A stretch of DNA of 64,000 bases. Source: G963665545 sp963665545 (lineage in GTDB: Bacteria; Pseudomonadota; Gammaproteobacteria; Xanthomonadales; SZUA-36). Below the pieces are notes generated by a model, which did no database searches, was not told the DNA's origin, and was given only the letters and a program-made list of their open reading frames with translations. Positions 34,327-44,324 of this stretch are shown piece after piece. The stretch spans positions 1,266,389-1,330,388 of the forward strand of contig CAXXKZ010000004.1 in the NCBI GenBank assembly GCA_963665545.2, written 5' to 3'. Position 1 is the stretch's first letter; every line of letters begins with the position of its first letter. The translations under genes and the position numbers were made by a program.

Positions 34327-35763
34327 TCACCAGCTGAAGCTGGCGATGCAAACGGCAATCAGAGGCCCGGAAAACATGCCCAGGCCTATCATCAGTACGC
34401 CATTTATTGACAGAATTGCCCGAAAGTCCACGGGTGCATCGATCGCGAAATCGGTTTCAGGATCGTCGACATACATCAGCTTGATCACACGCAGGTAGTA
34501 GTAGGCGCCTACGACCGAGAACACCAACGCTGTAATCGCCAACCACAACAGCCCGGCATCGAGTGCCGCCTTGAGCACCAGCCACTTGGCAAAAAATCCA
34601 ACGAACGGCGGGATACCAGCCATTGAAAACATCACCATGGCCATGACTGCCGCATACCAGCTGTTACGCTGATTCAGGCCCTTGTAATCGTCCAACTGTG
34701 CAGCTTCGACGCCGTTTGTGGAGAGCAGTATGACCATGCCAAAAGCAGCCGCGCTCATCAACGAATAGACGATCACGTAATACATTCCGGCGCCAAATCC
34801 TTCATCGGTTCCGGGCAAAAAACCCAGTAACACAAAACCCATATGGGAGATGGTGGAGTAGGCCAGCATTCGTTTGATGTTTGATTGAGCAATTGCGGCC
34901 AGGTTTCCAAGCACAATGGACAACAAGGCCAGTATGGCCAGCATTTGCTGCCAGTCGGCGTGAAACTCTCCCAGGCCAGTCTGCAGCAGCCGATAAGCCA
35001 TCGCAAAAGCCGCCATTTTGGGTACTGATGCGATAAACAGTGTGACCGCCGCGGGCGCGCCATCGTATACGTCGGGAATCCACATATGAAAGGGCACAAC
35101 ACCCAATTTGAATGCCAGACCAACAACCAGGAATATGAGGCCAAAAACCAGCATCATGTCCTGGTCCCCACGGGCAGCAACCACGACCGCGATTTCGTTC
35201 AGATCAAGCGTGCCGGTGGCACCATAGATCATCGACATGCCGTAAAGGAGCATCCCCGACGCCATCGAACCGAGTACGAAGTATTTCATCGCTGCTTCAG
35301 ATCCCCGCGCAGATTCGCGATTGAAGGCAACCAGCGCATAGGATGACAGCGCTGTCAGTTCGAGGCCGAGGTAGATCGTGATGAGGCTGTTGGCTGATAT
35401 CAACAGCATGACACCGAGCAGCGCGAACAGCGAAAGCGAGTAGAAGTCCGCGCGAAACATTTGGAATCGCCGCAGGTAGAGCTTCGAATAGGTGTAGACC
35501 ATCGCCAGTACGACCAGGGTAAACAGTTTCAGCGCATCGCCCATTGGGTCGCGGATGAAACTGCCGTTGAATGTAATGTTGCTGGTGGCGTCGTACTCTG
35601 CCCGAAGTATGATGATGGCTGCAAATACCAGTGTGATCACGGCCAGCATGTGTATGATTCCACGCCGTTCTTCACGGATAAAAAGGTCGGCGCACAAGAT
35701 GACGCAGGCCATAGCCAAAACCCAAATTTCAGGTGCCACAAGAAGCAGGTTGGCCGTGTTCAT
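34327..35763 (-). CDS. nuoN: NADH-quinone oxidoreductase subunit N
   Basis: An antiporter-like proton-pumping membrane subunit of complex I, 478 residues with about 14 transmembrane helices. Family signatures are ISHMGFVLLGFLPG, FKLGVVPFHMWIPDVYDGAP and MFSMAGIPPFVGFFAKWLVL. The ATG at 35761-35763 gives the usual NuoN N-terminus (MNTANLLLVAPEIW). An ATG at 35827-35829 preceded by GGTGG is also open and would add a leader containing the repeated Trp-Ala-Pro-Gly tetrapeptide, so the true start is uncertain. It is the last gene of the operon. Confidence 0.95.
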   Translation of the reverse strand: MNTANLLLVAPEIWVLAMACVILCADLFIREERRGIIHMLAVITLVFAAIIILRAEYDATSNITFNGSFIRDPMGDALKLFTLVVLAMVYTYSKLYLRRFQMFRADFYSLSLFALLGVMLLISANSLITIYLGLELTALSSYALVAFNRESARGSEAAMKYFVLGSMASGMLLYGMSMIYGATGTLDLNEIAVVVAARGDQDMMLVFGLIFLVVGLAFKLGVVPFHMWIPDVYDGAPAAVTLFIASVPKMAAFAMAYRLLQTGLGEFHADWQQMLAILALLSIVLGNLAAIAQSNIKRMLAYSTISHMGFVLLGFLPGTDEGFGAGMYYVIVYSLMSAAAFGMVILLSTNGVEAAQLDDYKGLNQRNSWYAAVMAMVMFSMAGIPPFVGFFAKWLVLKAALDAGLLWLAITALVFSVVGAYYYLRVIKLMYVDDPETDFAIDAPVDFRAILSINGVLMIGLGMFSGPLIAVCIASFSW

Positions 35764-35788
35764 AGCCACGATTTCACAAAGTTTCTCA

Positions 35789-35824
35789 CCCGGCGCCCAA
35801 CCCGGGGCCCAACCCGGAGCCCAA
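35789..35824. repeat. Three 12-bp tandem repeats between nuoM and nuoN
   Basis: CCCGGCGCCCAA, CCCGGGGCCCAA and CCCGGAGCCCAA follow each other, one base different per copy. They lie in the gap after the nuoM stop, or inside the nuoN leader if the upstream ATG is used. The unit differs by one base, after rotation and strand reversal, from that in paaC. Confidence 0.9.
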
Positions 35825-35845
35825 CCCATTTATCCACCAATTGCC

Positions 35846-37354
35846 TCACAATTTGCTCTGCGAAATGTGGTTGATCAGCTGCTCAACTGACCCATGCATT
35901 ACACCCACCAATGGCTGTGGCCAAACACCTACCCCGACAATGGCAACCGCCAATATGCCCAGCACCAAAGCCTCACGCCGGGTAAGGTCTGACAATTTCG
36001 CCACTTCCTGGTTGGCGACTTCGCCAAAAATGACGCGCTTCACCAGCCACAGACTGTATGCCGCACCCAGTATGAGCGTGGTCGCAGCCAGGAATGCGTA
36101 CCAGAAATTCGCCTTGAACGCCGCCAGTATCACCATGAATTCACCGACGAAACCGCTGGTACCCGGCAGACCCGCATTCGCCATCAAAAACAGCACGACG
36201 AAGGTCGCAAACCACGGCATCGTGTTCGCCACCCCACCATAATCTGCGATCATCCGGCTGTGCAGCCTGTCATACAGTATGCCGACACAGAGAAACAATG
36301 CGCCCGAAACAAAGCCATAGGAGATCATTTGGACCATGGCGCCCTCAATGCCCATCGCTGCGCCAGTCGCCACTTCCGGATTGCGGAAAATGGCGAACGC
36401 GATAAACAGCCCCAGCGTGACAAAGCCCATATGTGAGATCGAGGAATAAGCGATCAGCTTCTTCATGTCTTGCTGAACCAGCGCAACAAACCCGATGTAA
36501 ACCACCGCGATCAGCGACAGCGTGATCACCAGCCAATCCAACGCTGCAGAGGCATCCGGTGTGATCGGCAAACTGAACCGGATAAAGCCATAGCCGCCGA
36601 TTTTCAGCATTATCGCCGCCAGTATCACCGAGCCGCCCGTAGGCGCTTCAACGTGAGCATCGGGCAGCCAGGTATGCACTGGCCACATCGGAATTTTGAC
36701 GGCGAATGCGGCCAGGAAGCCGAGAAACAACAACTTCTGTGCTCCCATGCCAATGGGGAACTGGTGCCAGTCCAGGATCGCCCATGTGCCAGACTGGATG
36801 TACAAATAAATCAAGCCCACCAACATGAACACCGAACCCAGAAAGGTGTACAAAAAGAATTTGATCATGGCATAGACCCTGCGGGGACCACCCCACATGC
36901 CGATGACCAGAAACATGGGTATCAGCAGGGCCTCGAAGAAGACGTAGAAAAGCAGGCCATCGAGGGCCGAGAACATGCCGATCATCAGGCCCTCCATAAT
37001 CAGGAAGGCGGCCATGTACTGGTGCACATTTCGTTGTATTGTGTCCCAGCTGGCGATGATGACCAGGACGCCAAAAAATGTCGTCAACAGTATCAGCGGG
37101 ACCGAAAAACCATCAACACCCAAGTGGTAGTTGACCTGAAAGGTCTGAATCCATGGCTTGATTTCGGCGAATTGCATGGCCGCGCTGGCAGGGTCGAATG
37201 CGCCCCACAATAAAGCGCTGACCACAAAAGTAGCCAATGCCACTGCCAGTGATAAAAGGCGCGCCAGCCCGGAACGATGTGGGCCGGCGATCAAAACTGC
37301 GAGTCCACCGGCAATGGGCAGCCAGGTCAGTATGCTAAGAATCGGCCAATCCAT
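35846..37354 (-). CDS. nuoM: NADH-quinone oxidoreductase subunit M
   Basis: Antiporter-like subunit of complex I with about 14 helices, 502 residues. The functional Glu region FEALLIPMFLVIG, the lysine/histidine channel text KIPMWPVHTWLPDAHVEAPTGG and YSSISHMGFVTLG are clear. The ATG at 37352-37354 overlaps the nuoL stop (TGATG), a translational coupling; the longer open frame upstream is a shadow of nuoL. NuoN follows after the 12-bp repeat stretch. Confidence 0.97.
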   Translation of the reverse strand: MDWPILSILTWLPIAGGLAVLIAGPHRSGLARLLSLAVALATFVVSALLWGAFDPASAAMQFAEIKPWIQTFQVNYHLGVDGFSVPLILLTTFFGVLVIIASWDTIQRNVHQYMAAFLIMEGLMIGMFSALDGLLFYVFFEALLIPMFLVIGMWGGPRRVYAMIKFFLYTFLGSVFMLVGLIYLYIQSGTWAILDWHQFPIGMGAQKLLFLGFLAAFAVKIPMWPVHTWLPDAHVEAPTGGSVILAAIMLKIGGYGFIRFSLPITPDASAALDWLVITLSLIAVVYIGFVALVQQDMKKLIAYSSISHMGFVTLGLFIAFAIFRNPEVATGAAMGIEGAMVQMISYGFVSGALFLCVGILYDRLHSRMIADYGGVANTMPWFATFVVLFLMANAGLPGTSGFVGEFMVILAAFKANFWYAFLAATTLILGAAYSLWLVKRVIFGEVANQEVAKLSDLTRREALVLGILAVAIVGVGVWPQPLVGVMHGSVEQLINHISQSKL

Positions 37355-39360
37355 CACAACACCACCCAGACGGCCAGCAGACCGATGAGTCCGATAATCA
37401 TGGCAAATGCGTACTGGAATAGGAAGCCACTTTGCCACTGCCTTACCCGCGCAGACAGTTGCCCCACCAGGCGCGCCGAACCATTGACCAGCCAGCCATC
37501 GATCACGCCGGCATCGGCCCGGTGCCACAGCACCTCGCCGAGTGATACCGCTCGTCGAACGAAGAGTCTCTGATAAAATTCGTCAAAGTAATACTTGTGT
37601 ACCAGGATCCGGTGGAGCGCCGGCATTTTCTCGTGTAACAGGTCAGTCAGCGATGGCCGCAACCGGTATATCAGGGTGGCCAGCAAGAATCCGCCGATCA
37701 TCAGCCAGAAAGGTGCTGATACCAGTGCATGCATCGCCATCGCGCCCGCGCCGCTAAAATGTGAGCCCAGCCTGGCCAGCACATCATTGCCTTGTTCCAC
37801 AACGATGGAATCGTTCAGCCAACCGCCAAACAGCACGGGTTCGATCGTGAAATAGCCAATGAATACCGATGGTATGGCGAGCAATATCAGGGGTACCGTG
37901 ACGACTGCCGGTGATTCAACAGGCGCGTGCGCCAGCACGCCATCCGGCGGGTGACTGGCGGCGCTTTCGTCGCCGTCCTTTGCAGCAATCACGAATCGCT
38001 CCTTGCCATGGAAAGTCAGGTAGAGCAGCCGGAAGCTGTACAAAGCGGTCACGAACACACCCAGCAGCAGGCCCCAATGGGCAACGTCACTGCCGAAACG
38101 CTGCGATTCGGCGACGGCCTCAATGATGGCATCCTTGGAATAAAAGCCTGAAAAGAATGGGAAGCCGATCAACGCCAGTGTGCCGACCCATGCCGTAATC
38201 CAGGTCAACGGCATGTGTTTGCGCAGTCCCCCCATGTAGCGCATGTCCTGCTGATGATGCAGGGCAATAATCACCGAACCGGCAGCCAGGAACAGAAGCG
38301 CCTTGAAAAATGCGTGGGTCATCAAGTGGAAAATGGCGGCCGAATAGGCCGAAGCCCCCAGGGCGACAGTCATGTATCCCAGTTGCGACAACGTCGAATA
38401 GGCCACGACACGTTTGATGTCGTTCTGAACAATGCCAACAAGGCCCATGGCCAGCGCGGTAAACGTTCCGATCAGCAATACGAAACTTAGCGCGGCGTCA
38501 CTGAGCTCGAATAGAGGCGACATCCGAGCGACCATAAAAATCCCCGCCGTAACCATTGTTGCGGCATGAATCAGGGCCGAAATGGGAGTGGGCCCCTCCA
38601 TCGAATCGGGCAGCCAGACATGCAAAGGCGCCTGCGCCGACTTACCCATTGCACCAATGAACAAGCACACACAGATGATGGTCGCCAATTGCCAGTCCAG
38701 ACCCGGGATGATTGCCAGTGTTTTGCCTTCCAATTCGCCTCTGCGGGCAAATACTTCGGCATAGTCCAGCGACCCGAAAGCATAGAGCACTGCAGCAATT
38801 CCCAGGAGAAAACCGAAGTCGCCCACCCTGTTGACCAGAAACGCCTTCAGATTCGCAAAAATCGCACTTTCTTTTTTGAACCAGAACCCGATCAACAGGT
38901 AGGACACCAGCCCAACGGCCTCCCAGCCAAAAAACAACTGCAGAAAGTTGTTGGCCATCACCAACATAAGCATCGAGAAAGTGAACAGCGCAATGTAGCT
39001 GAAAAATCGTTGGTAGCCCGGATCGTCCGCCATGTAACCGACGGTGTAAATGTGCACCATCAGCGAAACAAATGTCACGACACACATCATCAGGGTGGTC
39101 AAATGATCAACCAGAAAACCGACCTCGAAGTGCACCCCATCGGAAACCATCCAGGTGTATACGGAAATATTGACAGTCTCAAGACCCGCAAATACCTGCT
39201 GGTAGAGAATCCAGCCTGACAGAACAAAGGACAGGCCCACACCGATGATCGTGACCCAATGTGCACCGTTGCGGCCGACCTGTTTGCGCAGCAGTCCGGA
39301 CACGACGGCACCGAAAAGGGGCAGCAGCGGAATCAGCAGCAGTATGAATTTAAGTGACAT
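37354..39360 (-). CDS. nuoL: NADH-quinone oxidoreductase subunit L
   Basis: The distal proton-pumping subunit, with the long lateral helix at its C-terminus. At 668 residues it is close to the usual length. It shows FFGWEAVGLVSYLLIGFW, MGKSAQAPLHVWLPDSMEGPTPISALIHAATMV and YSTLSQLGYMTVALG. The ATG is at 39358-39360, 16 bp after nuoK. Confidence 0.97.
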   Translation of the reverse strand: MSLKFILLLIPLLPLFGAVVSGLLRKQVGRNGAHWVTIIGVGLSFVLSGWILYQQVFAGLETVNISVYTWMVSDGVHFEVGFLVDHLTTLMMCVVTFVSLMVHIYTVGYMADDPGYQRFFSYIALFTFSMLMLVMANNFLQLFFGWEAVGLVSYLLIGFWFKKESAIFANLKAFLVNRVGDFGFLLGIAAVLYAFGSLDYAEVFARRGELEGKTLAIIPGLDWQLATIICVCLFIGAMGKSAQAPLHVWLPDSMEGPTPISALIHAATMVTAGIFMVARMSPLFELSDAALSFVLLIGTFTALAMGLVGIVQNDIKRVVAYSTLSQLGYMTVALGASAYSAAIFHLMTHAFFKALLFLAAGSVIIALHHQQDMRYMGGLRKHMPLTWITAWVGTLALIGFPFFSGFYSKDAIIEAVAESQRFGSDVAHWGLLLGVFVTALYSFRLLYLTFHGKERFVIAAKDGDESAASHPPDGVLAHAPVESPAVVTVPLILLAIPSVFIGYFTIEPVLFGGWLNDSIVVEQGNDVLARLGSHFSGAGAMAMHALVSAPFWLMIGGFLLATLIYRLRPSLTDLLHEKMPALHRILVHKYYFDEFYQRLFVRRAVSLGEVLWHRADAGVIDGWLVNGSARLVGQLSARVRQWQSGFLFQYAFAMIIGLIGLLAVWVVL

Positions 39361-39376
39361 GTCTGGATGCGCCGAC

Positions 39377-39682
39377 CTAGCCCTTCAATTCATCCAGTTC
39401 AGCCACATTGATCGTATTCCTGTTGCGAAACAGGACCACGAGAATGGCAAGGCCTATAGCCGCTTCAGCGGCCGCAACCGTCAGGATGAAAAATACGAAC
39501 ACCTGTCCGTCCAGATTTCCCAGGAAACGGGAAAAAGCAATGAAATTCATGTTGACTGCCAATAACATCAGCTCGATACACATCAGCAAAATGATGACGT
39601 TTTTCCGATTCAGGAAAATACCCGCAACACTGAGGCAAAAGAGGATTGCCCCGAGGGTCAGAAAATGAGATAGGGTGAGCAT
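39377..39682 (-). CDS. nuoK: NADH-quinone oxidoreductase subunit K
   Basis: The small three-helix membrane subunit, 101 residues. The conserved glutamate of helix 2 is in IILLMCIELMLLAVNMNF, and AAAEAAIGLAILVVLFR carries the helix-3 glutamate. The ATG at 39680-39682 follows nuoJ by 7 bp. Confidence 0.97.
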   Translation of the reverse strand: MLTLSHFLTLGAILFCLSVAGIFLNRKNVIILLMCIELMLLAVNMNFIAFSRFLGNLDGQVFVFFILTVAAAEAAIGLAILVVLFRNRNTINVAELDELKG

Positions 39683-39689
39683 GGTGGTT

Positions 39690-40316
39690 TCAGAAATCCC
39701 CGTCGGCCGACGGGCGCGGCTGCGACTCGACTTTTACCAGGCGGATCCGCTCATCCCGCTGGACTGCAACCTGCCGGGAAGGCACCTGGCGCTTGCCTTC
39801 GGGCCGCTGGCGTAAAGTCAATGCGATAGCGGCGACGATGGCCACCAGCAATATCACGCCGGCCACCTCGAAAGGCAGCAAGAAGCGGGTGTACATCCAC
39901 TCCCCGATGGCCTGGGTGTTGTTGTAGTCGGCTGCATGTGGTTCCGGGATCGGAAATGAATCAGCACCAAAACGTGACTTTGACCAAATTACAAGCAGCA
40001 ACTCTCCGGCCATAAGGGCTGCAACGACCAGCCCTGCCGGCAGGTAACGGATGAAGCCTTCATTCATCGGCGCGACATTGATATCGAGCATCATGACCAC
40101 GAACAGGAATAACACCATGACCGCACCCACGTAGACAAGAATCAGCACGATGGCCAGAAATTCCGCTTCCAACAGCATCCAGATGGCGGCACAACTAAAA
40201 AAGGCCAGGACCAGTGAAAGTGCCGCATAGACTGGATTGCGAACGCTGATCACCATGACCGCGGCGCCAACCAGCACCAACGAATAGGCGTAGAAAATAA
40301 TTTCAACAACAGGCAT
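39690..40316 (-). CDS. nuoJ: NADH-quinone oxidoreductase subunit J
   Basis: Five-helix membrane subunit linking quinone chemistry to the pump chain, 208 residues. Diagnostic text is RNPVYAALSLVLAFFSCAAIWMLL and the glycine-rich helix VLILVYVGAVMVLFLFVVMML. The cytoplasmic C-terminal tail is basic and rich in Arg, Gln and Ser. ATG at 40314-40316, 14 bp after nuoI. Confidence 0.96.
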   Translation of the reverse strand: MPVVEIIFYAYSLVLVGAAVMVISVRNPVYAALSLVLAFFSCAAIWMLLEAEFLAIVLILVYVGAVMVLFLFVVMMLDINVAPMNEGFIRYLPAGLVVAALMAGELLLVIWSKSRFGADSFPIPEPHAADYNNTQAIGEWMYTRFLLPFEVAGVILLVAIVAAIALTLRQRPEGKRQVPSRQVAVQRDERIRLVKVESQPRPSADGDF

Positions 40317-40330
40317 CTGTTAAGTCCCGC

Positions 40331-40849
40331 TCAGCGGTATGCTGCGTCCTGGCGGCGATGTGCGGCAATGCGCTCTTCATAGCGATCGCCAATGGCCAGC
40401 AGCTGCGCCTTATTGACAACACTCTCACTGCGGTTTTCAAAGTGGTATTCAAGAATGTCCGTCTCGACAATGGAGTCCACCGGGCAGGATTCCTCACAAA
40501 AACCGCAATAAATGCATTTGAACAGGTCGATGTCATATCGCGTGGTGCGGCGCGTACCGTCTTCCCGCTGAGTCGAGTCGATCGTGATGGCAAGGGCCGG
40601 ACACACCGCTTCGCACAATTTGCAGGCGATGCAACGTTCTTCACCATTTGGGTACCTGCGCAGGGCATGCAGGCCCCTGAAGCGATTCGACCGTGGTGTT
40701 TTTTCCTCGGGATAGCGCACCGTGAATTTGGGTTTGAAGAAATATCGCAGCGTCAGCGCCAGGCCGCGAAATAATTCCAGCAGCAACAGACTTCTGAAAT
40801 ACTGGGCAACCGCCCGCGAATAGCTTGTCATGCGGCCCGAATGTGCCAT
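40331..40849 (-). CDS. nuoI: NADH-quinone oxidoreductase subunit I
   Basis: Ferredoxin-like subunit carrying clusters N6a and N6b through CIACKLCEAVCPALA and CIYCGFCEESCPVDS. From the ATG at 40847-40849, which overlaps the nuoH stop (TAATG), it has 172 residues; a second ATG six codons on (MTSYSRAVAQYF) also fits. The N-terminus has the amphipathic membrane-contact helix FRSLLLLELFRGLALTLRYFF. Confidence 0.97.
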   Translation of the reverse strand: MAHSGRMTSYSRAVAQYFRSLLLLELFRGLALTLRYFFKPKFTVRYPEEKTPRSNRFRGLHALRRYPNGEERCIACKLCEAVCPALAITIDSTQREDGTRRTTRYDIDLFKCIYCGFCEESCPVDSIVETDILEYHFENRSESVVNKAQLLAIGDRYEERIAAHRRQDAAYR

Positions 40850-41898
40850 TACGCTCCCCTTTCTACCAAACCAAATACCGACATGACGGCGGCAACCATG
40901 ACCCAAACGATGGTGATCGGCACCAGCACCTTCCAGCCTAACCGCATGATTTGATCATAACGGTAGCGCGGGAAAGTGGCCCGAAACCACAGAAACAGAA
41001 ACATGAAAAAAAGCAATTTGGCAAAGAACCAAATAATGCTGCCTTCACCGAGAAAAGTATCGCCCAGCACCGGTATGCCTTCAAAAGGAGACAACCAGCC
41101 GCCGGCGAACAATATCGCCGTCAGCGCCGATATCAGGATCATGTTGGCGTACTCGGCGAGGAAAAATACCGCGAAGCCCGCACCGGAGTATTCGACGTGA
41201 AAGCCGGCAACAATTTCCGACTCTCCTTCGGCCACGTCGAAAGGCGCCCGGTTGGTTTCGGCGATACCCGATATGACGTAGATGACAAACAGGGGCAGCA
41301 GCGGCAGCCAAAACCAGTCAAAGACGCCGCCCTGTTGTGCCAGCACAATTTCCCGTAGATTCATGGTGCCGGCAATGACCAAAACACCGATCAGGGCAAA
41401 ACCCATGGCGATTTCGTAGGATACGATCTGTGCAGTCGAGCGCAATGCACCCAGGAAGGCATATTTGGAATTGGACGCCCACCCCGCGACGATCATGCCG
41501 TACACCCCAATTGATGTCATTGCCAGCAGGTAAAGCAAACCGGCATTGACGTCAGCAATCACCATCCACTCATTGAAGGGAATCACTGCCCACGCAGCAA
41601 AGGCCGGCGTCAGCGCGAGCAGCGGCGCAAGGACGAACAGGAACTTATTGGCGTTGGCCGGGTAGATCACCTCTTTGACCAGCAGTTTCAATACGTCGGC
41701 AAAAGGCTGCCAAAGACCCCAGGGGCCGACCCTGTTGGGCCCCAAGCGTACTTGCATGTAACCGATGACCTTACGTTCCATGTAGGTGTAATAAGCCACG
41801 GCAATGATCAATGGAACAACTATCGCCAGAATCTTGGCGACGACGATCACCAGGTAAATGGCCTGGTCGAATAATGAAGCGGCCAAAGGCTCGGTCAT
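40849..41898 (-). CDS. nuoH: NADH-quinone oxidoreductase subunit H
   Basis: The membrane subunit that forms most of the quinone chamber, 349 residues, eight helices. Signatures are YTYMERKVIGYMQVRLGPNRVGPWG, NRAPFDVAEGESEIVAGFHVEYSG-type text and FRATFPRYRYDQIMRLGWK. It overlaps nuoG by 4 bp (ATGA) and nuoI by one base, so the three are coupled. Confidence 0.97.
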   Translation of the reverse strand: MTEPLAASLFDQAIYLVIVVAKILAIVVPLIIAVAYYTYMERKVIGYMQVRLGPNRVGPWGLWQPFADVLKLLVKEVIYPANANKFLFVLAPLLALTPAFAAWAVIPFNEWMVIADVNAGLLYLLAMTSIGVYGMIVAGWASNSKYAFLGALRSTAQIVSYEIAMGFALIGVLVIAGTMNLREIVLAQQGGVFDWFWLPLLPLFVIYVISGIAETNRAPFDVAEGESEIVAGFHVEYSGAGFAVFFLAEYANMILISALTAILFAGGWLSPFEGIPVLGDTFLGEGSIIWFFAKLLFFMFLFLWFRATFPRYRYDQIMRLGWKVLVPITIVWVMVAAVMSVFGLVERGA

Positions 41899-44324
41899 TT
41901 CCGCAGCGCCACGTCTAGTGGGGCGATTGCGGACCCGAGCGCTCTGGCGGATTCGGTTGCGCTGTGGATTAGGACCGCGCCAGCAGGCACTTCGGCCTTG
42001 ATGCGTACATCGAATTCAACCGCAGTTGCGCCTTGAGAAACCGTCACCACACTGCCTTCCTCCAGACCCATGCCGGCCGCATCGTCAGCGTTGAAGCCTG
42101 CATAACCATGGTCAGCGAGCTCGGTAACCTGCAAGGCACTGGCGCGACGACACAATCCGTCGGCAGAGTAAATTGGCAACTCGCCCACCCGCCACAGCGC
42201 GCGATTCACCGGTGGCGCACTGATCTGTAAAGGCGCGTTTTCGCCGCCCTGACCTGCCGATGCAGTTTGCTGTCCCGCTTCAATGGCGGCCGTCATGTCA
42301 GCCCGAACCTGGGACAGGCCGGTTTGCCCAAAGCCCTTCAAATCCATCGCCGCACCAAGCTTTCTAAGTATCTTCCAGCCAGGCTTTGCCTCGCCTGCGA
42401 CCCTGCCGGCCGGTGTAAATGACTGAGCCAAGCCGTCGAGGTTGAGGATTGTCCCCTCTGATTCTGCAATAGAGGCCAGCGGCAGTATCACATCCGCCAC
42501 TTCCCTGATGCAGTCCGTCACGAATTCACAGACAGCAACCACCTTGTCCGCGCCGCTGAATGCGGCAATGGCGCGGTGGGGATCATCTATATCGAAATCC
42601 GGCTCCAAATTCCACAGCAACCAGGTGCTACACGGCCTGGCCAGCATTTGTGCCGCATTCAACCCAACATTTTCCCCGGTTTCATCAGGCGCTTCACCAC
42701 CGGGACCGCGGTGGGGCACAGCCCCGGCCAGCCAGGCGCCAACTGCATTGCCGCCGTGCGGCAGTTGGTTCAAAGCTGAGTCCGTGGCCTGTGCAATATA
42801 GGCAGCGAGTCGGCGCAAGATTGCGCCGTCTGGGTGGCTCATTGACACCTGTCCCAGGAGTACCATGCCGCGTTCCGCCTCAACTAACTGTCGCGCCAGA
42901 GCGATATCAGACTCCGCCGGCGCTGTGCCCTTCAGCAGCTCGGCAAGTTCTGGGGGAACCGGCAAGTCGCTATTCTGCGCAATCGCAGAAGCCAGGACCG
43001 AGACGGCCTCGACAAGAAACTGGGGCGCGATGATGTTCTTGTAGCCAGCCTCGAAAATGAAATCCCAATCCAAGGGATTAATGACCGAAACCGCGCAGCC
43101 GCCAAGCCATGCCTTGCGCAGCCGATGACCAACCAGTGGTGCTTCGTGGCGAGGATTGCACCCCACCAGAAGAACGGCGTCCGCGCTCTCGATCTCGGCA
43201 ATTTTCATATTGAATGCGGGACTCGGGGCCGCCGCCGCGTCATCTGAAAAGTCACCTTGTCGCAATCGGTGGTCGATGTTATTGCTGCCCAAGCTCCTGA
43301 TCAGTTGTTGGGCGAGAAAGTACTCCTCCGTGGTAGCACTGGCGTTCATCAGCATACCCAGAGCAGCCTCGTTTTCGCCTCCACTTGCTTGCTGGAGAAT
43401 CTCGGCGGCCGCGTCCACGCCCTCGTCCCAGTTCACGGCCCGCCACTCTCCGCCCTGCTTGAGCATGGCTTCGGTGGCCCGATCGTCGCTGTACAGGCCT
43501 TGATGGCTGTAGCGGTCTCGATCGGATAGCCAGGTTTCGTTGGTTGCTTCATTCTCCCGCGGCACGGTTCTTAAAATCTTGCCACGCAGTTGATGGTGAT
43601 AGACACAGGATCCGACCCCATCGTGAACCGCAAGCGAAGGTCGGGCGAGCAACTCCCAGGCCCGCGCCGCAAATCTGAACGGCTTGTCCGTGAGCGCGCC
43701 CACCGGGCACAGATCAATGATGTTGCCGGACAACTCTGAATCGATGCTATTTTCCACGCAGGTACCAATCTCAAGGAGGTCCCCGCGACCCGAACTCCCC
43801 ATTTCATTGGTGCCGGCCACCTCATCAAGAAATCGGATACAGCGCGTGCAATGGATGCAGCGCGTCATATCAGTCTGCACCAGGGGCCCCACATCCATAT
43901 CTTTTACGACGCGCTTTCGCTCGCTAAAGCGCGATACCGACCGGCCATAGCCCATGGCCAGGTCCTGCAACTCACACTCGCCGCCCTGATCACAAATCGG
44001 GCAATCCAGCGGATGATTAATCAGCAGAAATTCCATCACGGCGTGCTGTGCGTCTATTGCCCGCCGCGAGTTGGTATAAACCTTCATGCCCTCCATGACC
44101 GGGGTGGCGCAGGCCGGCATCGGTTTGGGTGCCTTCTCCACGTCCACCAGGCACATGCGGCAATTCGCCGCAATGCTGAGTTTTTTGTGAAAGCAAAAAC
44201 GTGGGATGTCAACGCCGATCCGATCAGCGGCCTCGATGATCATCGACCCCCTGGGGGCCTGAACGGTCTGTCCATCAATTTCGATGGCAACAGTTTCCTC
44301 GCTCTGAACCATGTCGCTGCTCAT
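41895..44324 (-). CDS. nuoG: NADH-quinone oxidoreductase subunit G
   Basis: The large Fe-S subunit of the NADH module, 809 residues. It begins with a [2Fe-2S] ferredoxin domain (FCFHKKLSIAANCRMCLV), followed by the His-ligated cluster (INHPLDCPICDQGGECELQD) and the 4Fe-4S motif CIHCTRCIRFLDEVAG. The long remainder is a molybdopterin-oxidoreductase-like domain without cofactor. It overlaps nuoF and nuoH by 4 bp each. Confidence 0.97.
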   Translation of the reverse strand: MSSDMVQSEETVAIEIDGQTVQAPRGSMIIEAADRIGVDIPRFCFHKKLSIAANCRMCLVDVEKAPKPMPACATPVMEGMKVYTNSRRAIDAQHAVMEFLLINHPLDCPICDQGGECELQDLAMGYGRSVSRFSERKRVVKDMDVGPLVQTDMTRCIHCTRCIRFLDEVAGTNEMGSSGRGDLLEIGTCVENSIDSELSGNIIDLCPVGALTDKPFRFAARAWELLARPSLAVHDGVGSCVYHHQLRGKILRTVPRENEATNETWLSDRDRYSHQGLYSDDRATEAMLKQGGEWRAVNWDEGVDAAAEILQQASGGENEAALGMLMNASATTEEYFLAQQLIRSLGSNNIDHRLRQGDFSDDAAAAPSPAFNMKIAEIESADAVLLVGCNPRHEAPLVGHRLRKAWLGGCAVSVINPLDWDFIFEAGYKNIIAPQFLVEAVSVLASAIAQNSDLPVPPELAELLKGTAPAESDIALARQLVEAERGMVLLGQVSMSHPDGAILRRLAAYIAQATDSALNQLPHGGNAVGAWLAGAVPHRGPGGEAPDETGENVGLNAAQMLARPCSTWLLWNLEPDFDIDDPHRAIAAFSGADKVVAVCEFVTDCIREVADVILPLASIAESEGTILNLDGLAQSFTPAGRVAGEAKPGWKILRKLGAAMDLKGFGQTGLSQVRADMTAAIEAGQQTASAGQGGENAPLQISAPPVNRALWRVGELPIYSADGLCRRASALQVTELADHGYAGFNADDAAGMGLEEGSVVTVSQGATAVEFDVRIKAEVPAGAVLIHSATESARALGSAIAPLDVALRK